The notes beneath the pieces were generated by a model that made no database searches, was not told the origin of the DNA, and saw nothing but the letters and a program-made list of their open reading frames with translations. 64,000 nucleotides of DNA, from NCBI GenBank assembly GCA_039619475.1, contig CM077116.1, positions 463,201,576 through 463,265,575 of the forward strand. The letters are read 5' to 3'. The position numbers and the translations under genes are program-made. The stretch comes from Icerya purchasi. Taxonomy: Eukaryota; Arthropoda; Insecta; Hemiptera; Monophlebidae. Below are positions 33,985 through 45,423 of the stretch, in pieces (the stretch's first letter is position 1; each line of letters opens with the position of its first letter).

Positions 33985-35161
33985 TATTATAGAATCAATC
34001 GTGGTATTCAAAAAATATATATTTCGTATGGGCTTTTGGGAGACTGTACAGGTTGATCGCCTCCTTCATAATTTAACATTCTTTTCCTTTTTTTGGCTAC
34101 CCTTTTATATTTAAAGTCTCCTGGTAGATCATAACAGCTTTTCTCAATAAATTGAAGATCATGAGACAAGCATTTTTCAAATCCAGTTTGTCGGTATTCT
34201 TTGACACAGTCAAAAAATATACGCAAATAATCAAGAGCAATGCTTAAATGGGCATGTACAAATTGCCATAACTTGCTTATGACATTAACTCGCAATAATA
34301 TCTCATACTATACGTGTAATGATACGATATAAATTCTAAACTACCGAATCACAATAACTGAGTGTGCCAGGTTGTTCGGATTGATTTTTTAAGTTTTCGA
34401 TGCGTTCAACATCATCAAAGTGCAATAATACGGCCTTCAATACTTCGATTCTGCTTTCCCACCTTGTGTCTGATAAAGGCTTCATAGTAAGGTTTAATTT
34501 GCCTTTTTGATTAATTTCCAGCGTTTGCTGGAATTTTAAAATAGCAAATAAATTTTTTCAATAAAACCAAAAGGTTTTTGCTGCCACAGAAGAATTTTGA
34601 ACGTCTACCAAACAGCAGCAGATTCCAGCTATGACAACCGCAGGGTGTAAAAAATTCCCTGGGATTAATATTTAATATTCGAGTTTTAACTCCACCATTT
34701 AGGCCTGCTATATTTGCACCATTGTCGTATCCTTGGCCATGATAATTTTGAATATTAAAGACATTTTTTTCAAGCTCCCCCAATATTGCATTAGTTAAAG
34801 GTTCTCCAATCGTTTCAGTGGCAGCAAGAAATACGATAAATTTTTCTTCTATTGTGATTTATATGTTTGATTAGTTTACTCCGGCAGCCCAAAATGATCA
34901 TAAATCGACGACTGATAGAACAACACTCAAATTCGACATGTCGCAACATCTATCTGTTGCACTTTATTAAAATGAAACGAAAAAAAAATTGACAGTTCGG
35001 AGAGTTGCTAATTATATTTAACGTTTTATGACGAGTAAAATCTTTTCGTTGTGATAATAGCTTTTAAGTACCTAATGCATAAACCTTTGAGGCACGAGGC
35101 CCATTGGACCATGAAGCCGTAGGCGGTCGCCCACTTCGTCCATGCCTTTCGCCGCCTCTGC
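33985..35161 (-). pseudogene. hAT2: ZMYM1-like transposase fragment with 5' terminus
   Basis: The right end, read as reverse complement from 35161, begins CAGAGGCGGCGAAAGG, a typical terminus for this hAT branch. The coding part (34870 down to 33985) reads F-I-V-F-L-A-A-T-E-T-I-G-E-P-L, G-Q-G-Y-D-N-G-A-N-I-A-G (the second catalytic Asp in Y-D-N-G-A) and C-G-C-H-S-W-N-L. Across a frame change it continues with a T-R-W-E-S-R-like block and F-E-K-C-L-S near 34165. N- and C-terminal parts are missing, the reading is broken by several frame changes, and no left terminus was found. Confidence 0.7.
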
Positions 35162-36686
35162 GTTTAAAAATATAACATCGATGAATTTATTCAATGGAAT
35201 AAGAGAAACTATTTCCACGCTTTACTGAATAGAGGCAGATCTTACAGCGTGTCTCTTCTTTAATTCTATAATTAAGTCAGCAGTATATTTTCTGTGCACT
35301 CCGTTATGGAAAAAACTAAAAAAAAATTGAACGCGACACAGTCTATGTCTGAAATTAATGTTACCGCCCCAGGAGGTTAGTAATGAAATTGTTTTAATGA
35401 AATGATGTAAATGGTAGATGTCGAATCAAACTACAGTGCTTACTTATAAATTTTATTTACCCCAGTAGAAATATTTTTTTTTCAGTTAATTATACATTAC
35501 GTTGTTTATAAATATACTTTAATATTTCATGTAGACATTTTTGAATGCGGTGTAACAATGTTTTATTAGTATTTCTTTTTTGTATGTTTTTCTTACATTA
35601 ATATTTGTATTTTTAGTAGTTCTTTTGTTTTTGTTGCAATTTATTTTAGAAAATAAATCATGAAAGCGTGTCGGTCACTCACACTGAAGCTAGTGCGTGT
35701 AATCTGATCCACGACTTATTTAAAAAATAATATTATGTAAATAACATTTAAACGCACGATGTTCAGGTTATTACTATAATAATAGCTCGTTTGCAGATAA
35801 AATTGGAAAACAATATGAATTATTCATAATTAATTCTATATAACTGAAACGCATTATTTAACCACTTCCCAACCGGCAGATTTTAAACGGATACTAAAAA
35901 AAAAATCTTAAACCGAAGTCAATTAATTAACTTTATATTTAAATAAAAAATATGTACTTTTGTTTTCTTTTTGTATTTTCAAATTATAAAGTATTTTAAA
36001 TCATTTTTTTCCGAATGCATAAATTCAACACAAATAATATATATTTTCTAAATATCTCGTAAAAATTTGAAATAAATTTATTAAAATCGTAACACTTACC
36101 CAGAAATAGGAACCGCAGTATTTTTCCATTTTAATGAAGCCGAAAAATCTCTCAGTATGTATATTTTTTTATACTATCAATTACAACGAAGATGAAAATT
36201 TTTAAATTAATTACATCACGAATTATTGAATAAAAAATCATTCGAATCGTAACTGAAACTTATTACTTATCAGGAGAAATAAACTGTTCGGAATAATAAT
36301 AATAATAATCAACTCTTGGTAATATCTGTTAAACGCTTGCACAATTTTACAATTTTTTTTTTTTAAGAAGGGAAAAAGGAAAAAAAAATAGCAATTTAAT
36401 AAAAAGGTTATTTATCAGGAAGTAACACTTCTTATTTTAATTGGCTTTATGACACGGACTATTCGAACACAAAATAGCTAATCTTATCTTATTTGTACGA
36501 GTGATTAAGAATATTACTAACTTTGTGTACGCAAATATAAACTTTAACTACTCTCGCAAACCCGGCGACGCATAATACATACACAACTAATTCAAACAGC
36601 TGTTGAAATATAGTGACGTTTCAGAGTAAAACCGTTTGGACGTGCTTTATTATCAGTGTTCTTTATTATAGTGAAAATACCACTGT
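35162..36686. other. AT-rich DNA with a short (AAT)n microsatellite
   Basis: No gene was recognised. An (AAT)n run lies at about 36292-36309. A 24-codon stretch starting at the ATG near 35306 is too short to assign. Confidence 0.4.
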
Positions 36687-36727
36687 ATGTGACGTAGGGT
36701 AACAAATTTGAGAGCCGATATCGATAT
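36687..36727. repeat. 41-bp perfect inverted repeat, left copy
   Basis: The sequence starts ATGTGACGTAGGGTAACAAA and ends GCCGATATCGATAT. Its exact reverse complement is at 52728-52768, 16 kb away. Sequence outside the 41 bp does not match. It could be the terminal repeat of a transposon or two separate short insertions. Confidence 0.7.
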
Positions 36728-36821
36728 AGGAATTTTCTGATCAAAGGTTATAAATTTATTTTAATTTTAAAATGATAAAATGATAATATTATTGCGTTTA
36801 ATATATTTTAATAAAAATTTT

Positions 36822-37192
36822 AGAATATATTAATATAATTTCAAATACAATACATAATTCATTTTGAAATATTACTCAAAATTTGTTAATTAGTTTAAGT
36901 TATAATTATTTAATTTGATATTGTTAATGTTTCAGTTGAAATATGAATAAGTTTAGTTAAAAGATAAACGTAGAAAACAATTAATTTAAATTATTTACTT
37001 CATATTTAATTAAATAGAATATATTAATATAATTTCAAATGCAATACATAATTTATTTTGAAATATTACTCAAAATTTGTTAATTAGTTTAAGTTATAAT
37101 TGTTTAATTTGATATTGTTAATGTTTCAATTGAAATATGAATAAGTTTAGTTAAAAGATAAACGTAAAAAACAATTCATTTAAATTATTTGG
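36822..37192. repeat. 194-bp tandem duplication
   Basis: The block starting AGAATATATTAATATAATTT at 36822 recurs at 37016 with only a few substitutions, and the second copy ends near 37192. It is AT-rich with no coding content, and the low divergence suggests a recent duplication. Confidence 0.85.
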
Positions 37193-37282
37193 TGCATATT
37201 GACCATCCAGTAAATTTATTTTAATTATGTATTAATCGATTTTAACTACCTATCAATCGATTTAAATAATTCCGTAAATCGA

Positions 37283-37340
37283 TACAAATAAAGGCGCGGA
37301 ACTGAAAAGACGGCTGGGTAGCTTTGTGATCAGTTGCCTT
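37283..37340 (+). promoter_or_regulatory. Possible RNA polymerase II promoter of the zinc-finger gene
   Basis: AAATAAAGG at about 37284-37292 could serve as a TATA-like box, and ATCAGTT at 37330-37336 matches an arthropod initiator. The spacing is longer than the usual 25-30 bp. The zinc-finger reading begins 110 bp downstream. This is weak evidence. Confidence 0.25.
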
Positions 37341-37447
37341 GGGGCTTTGTTGTACGGATTCAGTTGTTGGCTGTTTTGTTCAATTTATGAAACAAAAATT
37401 TAAGAAAGTTCAGCATTGGAGAAATATTGTTGGTAATAGTAGTAAAG

Positions 37448-38454
37448 ATGGAAAGGCTTCCTATGCAACGGGAATGTGGTAAATCCATCAACGTTACTGG
37501 TAAATATTTTGAATATGGTACCAAATGTGATATATGCGATAAAATATTTATGAATCATCGGCGTTTTACTAATCACAATCGATATTGCGGGATGTGTAAA
37601 AATTGTAATTATAAATTTTCAAAAGACTGAATTTCTGTCGCATAAAAAAATATGTAACCATCCAATTGCCTACCCGAGAATGTACGATGCGTGTAAAAAA
37701 ACGTTTATAAGTAAATTCTCGTTCTGTAGATACAAAAATAAATGTACTGGTAGTAGTATTTGTAATATTACTAACAATATTACACGGAATGTTGAATCGA
37801 GGTTAAATGAAAATAAATATGTCACTGATGGCATTATTGAAAATTACAATAGTATTAATAAAAATTTTACATTAATGGACCATAATTATATAAAAAAACA
37901 CGTTATATTGACGCATTTAAGAGACCATGATTATTGTAAAATTAACGTAAATGAAATTAAATGTAATGATTGTAATTTAACATTTAACAACTGAAAAATA
38001 TTACAACATACATGCAAAGGTAAGAAAGTTTTAAAACGTAGAATAATATGCCTGCAATCGAATTGTAAATTAGGATTTTTTAAATTTAGCACAATGGTTA
38101 CTCATGGAAAAGCGGCATACGGTTCCATCAGAAATGGTTACTAAAGATTTTCAGTCTTATTTGGAATTTTTACGGTGGAAAAATTTACTGCAAGTACGTG
38201 ATTACTCTTATTTTATTAATGTAAAAAAAAAAAAAAAAAAAAAATGTAAACAATATGAATATTTTGGCTGCCAGTTTGACGCAGCGTATTTTAATTACCA
38301 TAAAAACTTGATTAATAAAACTTATCGTCAACGTAACTTTGGACGGGTTTCGTATGTTATGTGTCCAGCGAGAATGTTAATCTGTATTGAGAACAGTTTA
38401 GTTAGATCAAAAAGTATACTTAAACACTCCCATGTACATATATTTGTCATTTAA
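37448..38454 (+). pseudogene. C2HC/C2H2 zinc-finger protein with CPARM segment (broken)
   Basis: From the ATG at 37448, successive fingers appear across three frames: C-D-I-C-x11-H-x3-C, then C-K-N-C followed after a frameshift by S-H-K-K-I-C. A degenerate one follows (D-A-C-K to K-N-K-C), then C-N-D-C-N-L-T-F, and last C-L-Q-S-N-C ending V-T-H-M-E-K-R-H. Next come F-Q-S-Y-L-E-F-L-R-W-K, Y-E-Y-F-G-C, Y-V-M-C-P-A-R-M and H-S-H-V-H. A finger array followed by W-K and C-P-A-R-M blocks resembles the N-terminal region of some arthropod Mutator-like (MULE) transposases. No catalytic domain was found downstream. An A-run at 38222-38243 and at least three frameshifts break it. Confidence 0.5.
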
Positions 38455-38930
38455 TTTTAACCAACTTGAAAAAAAAAAAAGTATTAACATAATGACACAG
38501 TGGATTAGGGCTCTTGGCGAAACCACTGTATAATAAAAAAAAACGCGCGATGTGATGGTACCTCGAGGGTCGTGTGGAAATCCATCACAAAAGCAAACGA
38601 CGTTTTTCAAATCAGTCACGTTTACATACTAATTATACTTTATAAAAAAGATTATAAAAAAGTTATTTATTCGAATCAATTGTGCTGTAATTTCCCAAGA
38701 ACATTTCTACTTTAAACGTTATCAGTGTCAAAAACTGAACGAGATATATAATCATAATTACAGGCTTGTGTAATACACTTTTAACATGAACTCGATATAT
38801 GTTAAATTCGATGTGTTCGGTTTAAAACATCGAAATTCTGCTGTGTTTAATATTAAAATTTTAAATTACTGTTTAATCAATAGACACTAGACGTAGAGCT
38901 CTGTACAAAATTTTAAAAGGGGGCGGTTTT
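38455..38930. other. AT-rich DNA after the zinc-finger gene
   Basis: No coding similarity was recognised. It probably continues the decayed gene or its 3' region. Confidence 0.35.
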
Positions 38931-38944
38931 GAAATTTTTTTTTG

Positions 38945-39300
38945 CATATTTATTTTATAAATAACACATTTTTAACTAATATTCATATTATTAATAAATT
39001 CTATCATTTGGATTTATATATAAATAATTTACATAAATGAATTACTGTATAAACACATTAATATAAATTATGTATGTTATTGATTATACTCGTAATAAAA
39101 AATTTTGCATAAAATATTAATGTAGTACCTAAAAGTATGGAGCATATTTTTCTTTTTTTTTTACGTAAAACACCCTAAAAAATCATCAATATTTATTTTA
39201 AATGTTTGATTTTTTTCAGATTTTTGTGTATTTATAATAACCATTTCAGTTTTAATGGGAGAGGTTAGCCCCAAACCCCCCATAGACACTTCCTTAACTA
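38945..39300 (+). repeat. Dispersed ~360-bp repeat, copy 2
   Basis: This matches 22750-23120 in the same orientation, from GCATATTTATTTTATAAATA to TTAGCCCCAAACCCCCCATAGACAC. GGGGGCGG near 38920, just outside the matching part, may be its opposite end, since it is roughly complementary to the C-rich end. It separates the zinc-finger sequence from the coding-like piece at 39298. Confidence 0.65.
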
Positions 39301-40170
39301 GACGTTTTTATCAAATTCAACTTAATTTTGAGAAATTTACAGTTTTAATAATCGAATGCAAATTACCTTTGAGTACGGAAGCAGTTGGTAGTTATAAAAG
39401 CCACTTGTATTTCCATAACAATGCAGCGTATAAATTATTTATGAAATATAGTAATTCTTTTACTATTGAAATCGAAGAAAAAGATATTGACATAAATTAT
39501 TTTTCAGAAATGCATGAAACTTATGAAGGTTATTATTAAATGTTGTTTTGCATAAATAAATAAAACGTAAAGTTCATATGAGGTATAATTTCATTTATAT
39601 AAATGTTAGTTTTTCGTTGTACAAATTACAATATACGATTCAGTTTTATTTTCATAAGATTAATAAAAATTTGGAAAAGTAGTTAAAAGTGAAATATATG
39701 TTTTGATGAGGGGAATTTCTGTATGATTTACCGAATAATTAGAAAAATAAATCAAAAGCCAGTTAATGCAATGACAAATAGTTGAAAAACTGTAGTTGTA
39801 ACACAATGTTCGTAAGTAAATAAATATTTAAATGGCAATTATTAGTTATTCTGTGTTAAAATAGTAACAAGGCTTAAATGAATGTAGTTCGATTTTGAGT
39901 ATAAGTTTACAGGGTTAGTAATCGAACGTAATTTGACTGCAAGCTTGAATATAACGCCATCAGTTTGTCATGATGAAAATTATTTATGTTTACATTACGC
40001 TCAACCGAATCAAACAGATTGTGATTAAAAATTAGTAGTAACAACATATTCTAATTATCGGTGTTTCTAAAGCAAAATATATTTCAAATTTTGCTTTAAA
40101 AAAGCTGAGAAATTTGTAAAACATAAGGATAAAGTACTAAATACTGTTCACATAAATCAAACAGTAATAC
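39298..40170 (+). pseudogene. Unidentified coding-like pieces with a shared motif
   Basis: The frame to 39539 reads F-E-K-F-T-V-L-I-I-E-C-K-L-P-L-S-T. A second piece near 39893-40020 reads F-E-Y-K-F-T-G-L-V-I-E-R-N-L-T-A-S-L with a following Y-L-C-L-H-Y against H-L-Y-F-H-N. The two look like diverged copies of one ~90-residue segment. I do not recognise the family. They could be a later part of the zinc-finger gene upstream. Confidence 0.3.
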
Positions 40171-42843
40171 GTTATAATTTCATTAATGTAATTGTATTTA
40201 CGCATCATTTTTTTTTTTATTATAGAGATTGCAGTCTATGATGTAATATTACATTTTTGTAGGATTAATGAAACGTTGAAGTAACCAAAAAATGAAATAC
40301 CTATAATAACGAAGAAAATACTTTTTACTGTTCCGAAAAATTGTAGAAGAAATCAATACAATTGAAGACGAACTAAAATTTGGCTGTAAGGATAATGATT
40401 TTAAATCGGTGGAGTCAGTTAATGCGATGTATAGTTTTAACAGAAAATTTTCTGTTGTAAATTGTTTTGTATTTCAATAATGTGTAGACATTTTTATTTT
40501 AAGCTGCATTAGAAGTATAGGATTTATGTGTAATATTTTCTCAATATGATTTTTTATCATTATAATAAAAAAATCAAACTGCTAACTGATGGTTCTGTAA
40601 TCGCACAATCGAAATTAAACATACCATTATTTCTGCAAAAAGTTTTTTACTTATACAACTAATCCCTTTTCATCTAAACTCCAAATATTAGCGCAGAAAA
40701 CTTGTTATAAAACTTAAATTTTGGTAACCGCATCCTTTCCTGAATTTTAAAAATTGAAACTATTTCGGGTAATTCAATTCATTTTCTGCATTTGAATTCC
40801 AGAAGGTACTGCATAAGGGAAGAAAATAATTGTTGAGTATGAAACGAATAAATAAAATTAAACAAAGATATCAATTAAATAAATAGTGATTCTGTTTGTT
40901 TATGAATTACAATAAGTTACATTTGAATAACACTAAATTTAAAATCAAACTTTTTTCTATTTTGAAGTCGTAATATCGGCCATATTTTTGATGCCATACT
41001 TCTATAAATGTGCTATATGTGTACATATATCTGCAGAGTATTTAAAAGTAGTTAATTGTAATGCACACACTACAAAGGAAAAATACATGAACTTCCTCAC
41101 TTTCTGAACTCTTAGTAAAATCAGGAAGTTTCGTTAAAGAACATATGATGAAGAGTTAATTTATCTAAGAAACTGATCAAACACGATTTTTTTAGAAGAA
41201 TGGAATTGCTTCTCCATTATGATAACAGTATGAATTTTTCTTTCTTTTTGAAAATAAATTTTTATGACACTTTCTAAACCATATATTGCAGGCAGCAAAT
41301 GGAAATGTTAATTTAAGTAGACATTTTAAATAATTTTCGAACATAAGAATTTAATTACGGAACGTATTAAATTTAAAAAATCTATTCAATGTATTTAGAA
41401 TACTGATAATTAAATTAGGCGAACCACAAATTTACTGCTGAAATACTCATTTGTATAATATAATGCGAATTATAATTGTATGCTTTACTTGTTTATATCA
41501 GAAAAGTAATATATAATAAATAAAGTAAACAAACAAGAAATAGTAACACGGTTGTATTTGTAATAAATAATACAGAATGCAGCAGATAAAATGTATTTTT
41601 AAATTTACCAAAAAATACATAGTAATCGCTTACATTATAAAGCACTGTAATTTTTATAATTTTATCCAATTCAAGAATTTATCGGTAGATACAGGATGTT
41701 ATGTTAGGATAGAACAGAAACAGTAACTAAAGTAAAGAACACATTAGATCAGATTAATTTTACCACAAATTTTACTTTTGAATAAGTAAAAGTTCTTGCG
41801 TAATAACTGACAGTATTAAATGTCAATATACATAGGTAACGGAACATTTAATAATAATATATATTTATAAATGGCAAACATTGTCTAGTCCTTAAAGAAA
41901 TGAACAGGAAATGGAAATTGATAAATTAGAAAAGTAGTGATTAGTAGTATTCATAGTAAGTGAGAAAAATGAATTATAGGAACTGACTGTAAACAAAAAC
42001 GGAAGAAATGGAAGCTGTAAGTGTAAAATTGTATTATTATCAATATTAAAATTATTAAAATATGTTTCGATTGCAGAATTAGAAAAGTAAATATTTTATG
42101 TAAAACATTTAGAGTTCTAACGGAAGAAAATAAATACTATAACATTTTTATTGGTGATGTTCTATTAAAAACATTTTGAAATCAATAACACTCAGTAAGA
42201 GAAAACAAAAGTGAGAAATTTTCAAAAGAAAAAACTGACTTAAAAATAAGAAGAAAATAAATCGATATACTTAAATGGAAAAGAACGTATTGAAATACAT
42301 GAAATTTAATAATAAAGTAACCACATCAAAGAACATAGTTAATCTCTGTTTAACAAAACGGAAATAAATTAATAAACTACAATATTTACGGCCACAATAA
42401 ACAGAAATTATGATAAAAGGAGAAACAAATAAAATAAACATTTTTTCTACATCTACCAGGCAGTTTTTTAAGAAAATAAATAGAAAAAACTACGAAATTC
42501 ATGGCAACAGTCTTATACCATTGCCCACAAACACAATTTTTCAAAAAAGATGACAAACCAAAGGAATTATTATTACCAAGAAATCTGATTAGAATACATA
42601 CAAACATTAAAACTAACGAAAATACAAATCGCGATAAATCTTATGAAGAATTTATTAACTTCCAAATGAAAAATGTGACAGTTGCCGTAATTTCGGACAA
42701 GCAATTTTCACACAAAAATTAGATAAATGCATTTTCGACGTCGAAAAATTTAAACGAATGATATTTTTCCATTTTACTAAAACTAATACAATACCAACAA
42801 TCTGTCGTAATAAAAGAAAAATTGTAGCAAAAAAAAAGATGAA
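40171..42843. other. Very AT-rich DNA, no clear gene
   Basis: No domain was recognised. A 73-codon frame at 42501-42722 is rich in Lys and Asn and lies just before a Gypsy-like integrase remnant. It could be decayed pol sequence but shows no motif. Confidence 0.4.
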
Positions 42844-43218
42844 ATGAATCAAATTTTGAAAATTGGATATCCACAGCTCTTCTATGGCGGATTTTTTAGA
42901 ATATACAATAAAATTAAGGAATATTATTGGCCAAGCATAAAAACAGATATAAGAAAATTCATCAAAAATTGTCGTTCGTGCCAATTAAATAAGACCAATT
43001 TCAAACCTCCAAAAAACAAAATGAGAATTTGTATTTGTAAAGAAGAGTATGTTATCGAATAAGTCGAAAGAACAATGTAAAAAATTAGATTTACTATATG
43101 AGGGGCCACATATAATTAACCAAAAAATCTTCGATAATGCTTATGAATTATGGTATGAGAAAAAGAATATCAGTAGAGGTATTCATAATTATGATAACTT
43201 ACGAACAGCGAAGTAAAT
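42844..43218 (+). pseudogene. Gypsy-like integrase remnant, copy 1 (core deleted)
   Basis: The frame gives G-G-F-F-R-I-Y-N-K-I-K-E-Y-Y-W-P-S-I-K-T-D-I and N-C-R-S-C-Q-L-N-K-T, the HHCC zinc-binding region of an LTR-retrotransposon integrase. The two Cys are kept and the two His are lost. After P-P-K-N-K-M the sequence passes within ~45 bp to K-L-D-L-L-Y-E-G-P-H-I and G-I-H-N-Y-D-N-L-R, the C-terminal G-P-Y-type block. The D-D-E catalytic core, normally ~170 residues, is therefore absent. A stop and a frameshift are also present. The second copy at 47909-48164 has the same deletion. Confidence 0.65.
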
Positions 43219-44565
43219 TGTGTAAAGAAATTTATGATAACTAGCCATTAACATGAGCGGCGCCAAGTTAACTCCCCCATGACGGAATTTTAAAATCAAA
43301 TTCAACTAAACGAATTGTGATGACTATAAAAAATTTTGTGCCGCACTCTAACACGCAGTATTAGCAAAAACTTATTCCGGGGGGCTAACTTGATGATAGG
43401 TCGCCCAAAATTTGAGAATTTAAAAAATTGATTATGCCAATATATAGCAATAGTTTTGTGCCGATGATATAAAATTTTGTGGTTCTTTTTAATATTACAT
43501 ATTTTTAAAGGAAAACATCGATTTAGGTTATGGGAGCAATTGGAGGTAAAGTTATTTACCGACGGAGCTGTTTAAATAATTCTTTTGCAAGTTTTTTTTT
43601 TCTAATTGTTTTTATCTCGCTTGATATGTCACTTTGCGATTTTTTTTTTCTACCATTTGACAGGTATGACTGTGTACTTGAAAAATCCGTAAAAATTAAT
43701 CGGCCGCCACTTGCTACTGTACCTGTATAATAATATACATTTTAGTTCGCGTGTATAGGCATGGGTAACTCCGGACACTTCGCGGTCGGATATATATCTT
43801 ATATACCATTTCACAGAATTAGGTTGTTTATAGAATGCATTATAGGCTAGGGAAACGAAAGCGATTGACAAATAGCATAGTTGAAACTAACTGACGGTCC
43901 GGTTTTGTGAGCTAAAGGGAATTTTTGACAGCCGACAAAATGACGGTTTTGCGAGCCAACTAAAATGAAATGTTCACATCGGCAACCGAGCAAGACGCGT
44001 TTTACAAACACAGCGATCGACATTTCGTTTTAGCAGTGATTTTCACCGTTTTACAATTCTATTTAATTCATAAAGAATACGTGCACATAAGCTTTTTTTA
44101 TCGGCTCTTTCGTTACTGTTAATGTTTTGCAAGCATTTTAATCGCTACAAATTTAAGACATAAATAATCATATACGCAAGAATATTTCCGTCTATATGTT
44201 CCCGCCTTTCTCGAAAATGATTTTAATTAAGGCTCAACAGATTTTAGTGAAATTTACGTAGATTAAAAATTGCAGCCTAAAATGTGTCATATTTGAATTG
44301 TTTCAATATTGTTCACGATAAACGCGAAAATGTATACAAGTCCTTTTTCAATAACATATATGTAGCTCATTTTATCTAGCAAAAAGACTGCTGAACTACG
44401 ATATTCCTAAAAAAATATCTGTTCCTTTTATGTTTTTATTTATAATATATTATAATTAGCTTTATTAATTATCAATTTTTTTGTCGTTTGTAAAGAAACT
44501 TTAGTGTAATATTGCTTCTTATTACCGACTTCCCAAACAAAGGTAATATGTCCGTTGCGTTTTTT
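43219..44565. other. Unassigned DNA, no LTR recognised
   Basis: No gene was recognised. I looked for a long terminal repeat after the integrase remnant, with no matching pair or TG...CA boundary found. Confidence 0.4.
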
Positions 44566-45423
44566 AGGATTCCGTACATATACAATGTATCAATAACTCA
44601 CGAACGAACTTTCGGCGCCCCAAGGGCCTAATTTTAAAACTGGAAATCGATATGTTCCAAACTAGAGAAATATAAGGGGATACGCACGTTTTTAGCCGCA
44701 TTCAAAATTTTTAGCTGTAATATTCGTGAAACTAGAGGAGAGACACGTAATTTTTTTTGTTTTTTTGAACTTTTCGGCAACTTTGAAAGTTTTGTTGAGA
44801 AAATGAAATACGGTTTCGTTCCCGACAAATAGCGATCTTTCTAATGATGTATCACAAGCCCAAGAAAAGAAAAAAAATTCCAAAATCTCGAGCTTTCGGC
44901 GCCCCGAAGGTCCAGTTTTAAAGTTAGAAATCCGAATGTTTTAAACTAGAGAAATATACGAGGATGCCCGTATTTTTAACTGCGTTCAAAATTTTTAACT
45001 ATAATACTCGCGGTGCTAGGGGGGACACGTCATTTTTTGCGGTTTTTTGAACTTTCGGGCAACTTTAAATAACTTTTGTACCGTAATTTTTTGATTTTAT
45101 GAAAGTATTCCTGCATTTTAGTTTATATTTGGATTTTCAGCGTTATAGGTTTATCGGGTGACGAGTTATGATTTTTTAAGTGATTTTTGAGGTCGTTTTA
45201 TGTACCATATTATATATTCTTGACTGTTTTGAGGGGTTTTTGCCGCCCGGGGTAATCGGTAATTTTTAAGTTATAGATCGTTTTAAAGAGAATTTTAATT
45301 GTGATTTATGTTCCAAATTTGAAGTTTATAAGTCAAGCTGTTCGTGAGTTATTGATTTTTATTTGATATTTTTGTCATTTGTGTACCATCTTATTAGGAT
45401 TCCGTAAGTTATTACGGAATCCT
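44566..45423 (-). repeat. Satellite-bearing repeat, left copy
   Basis: This 858-bp unit begins AGGATTCCGTACATATAC and ends with the palindrome AGGATTCCGTAA-GTTA-TTACGGAATCCT (45396-45423). Inside are about two monomers of a ~286-bp tandem repeat, marked by TTTCGGCGCC at 44610 and 44894. It is the inverted counterpart of 54968-57244; the 250 bp next to the palindrome match best. It has no coding content. It may be a non-autonomous DNA transposon (MITE-like) that carries satellite units, since both ends share AGGATTCCGTA. Confidence 0.75.

Noticed and set aside
43219..44565. Long terminal repeats for the Gypsy-like element
   Set aside because: No matching pair of sequences with TG...CA ends, primer site or polypurine tract was found around either integrase remnant.
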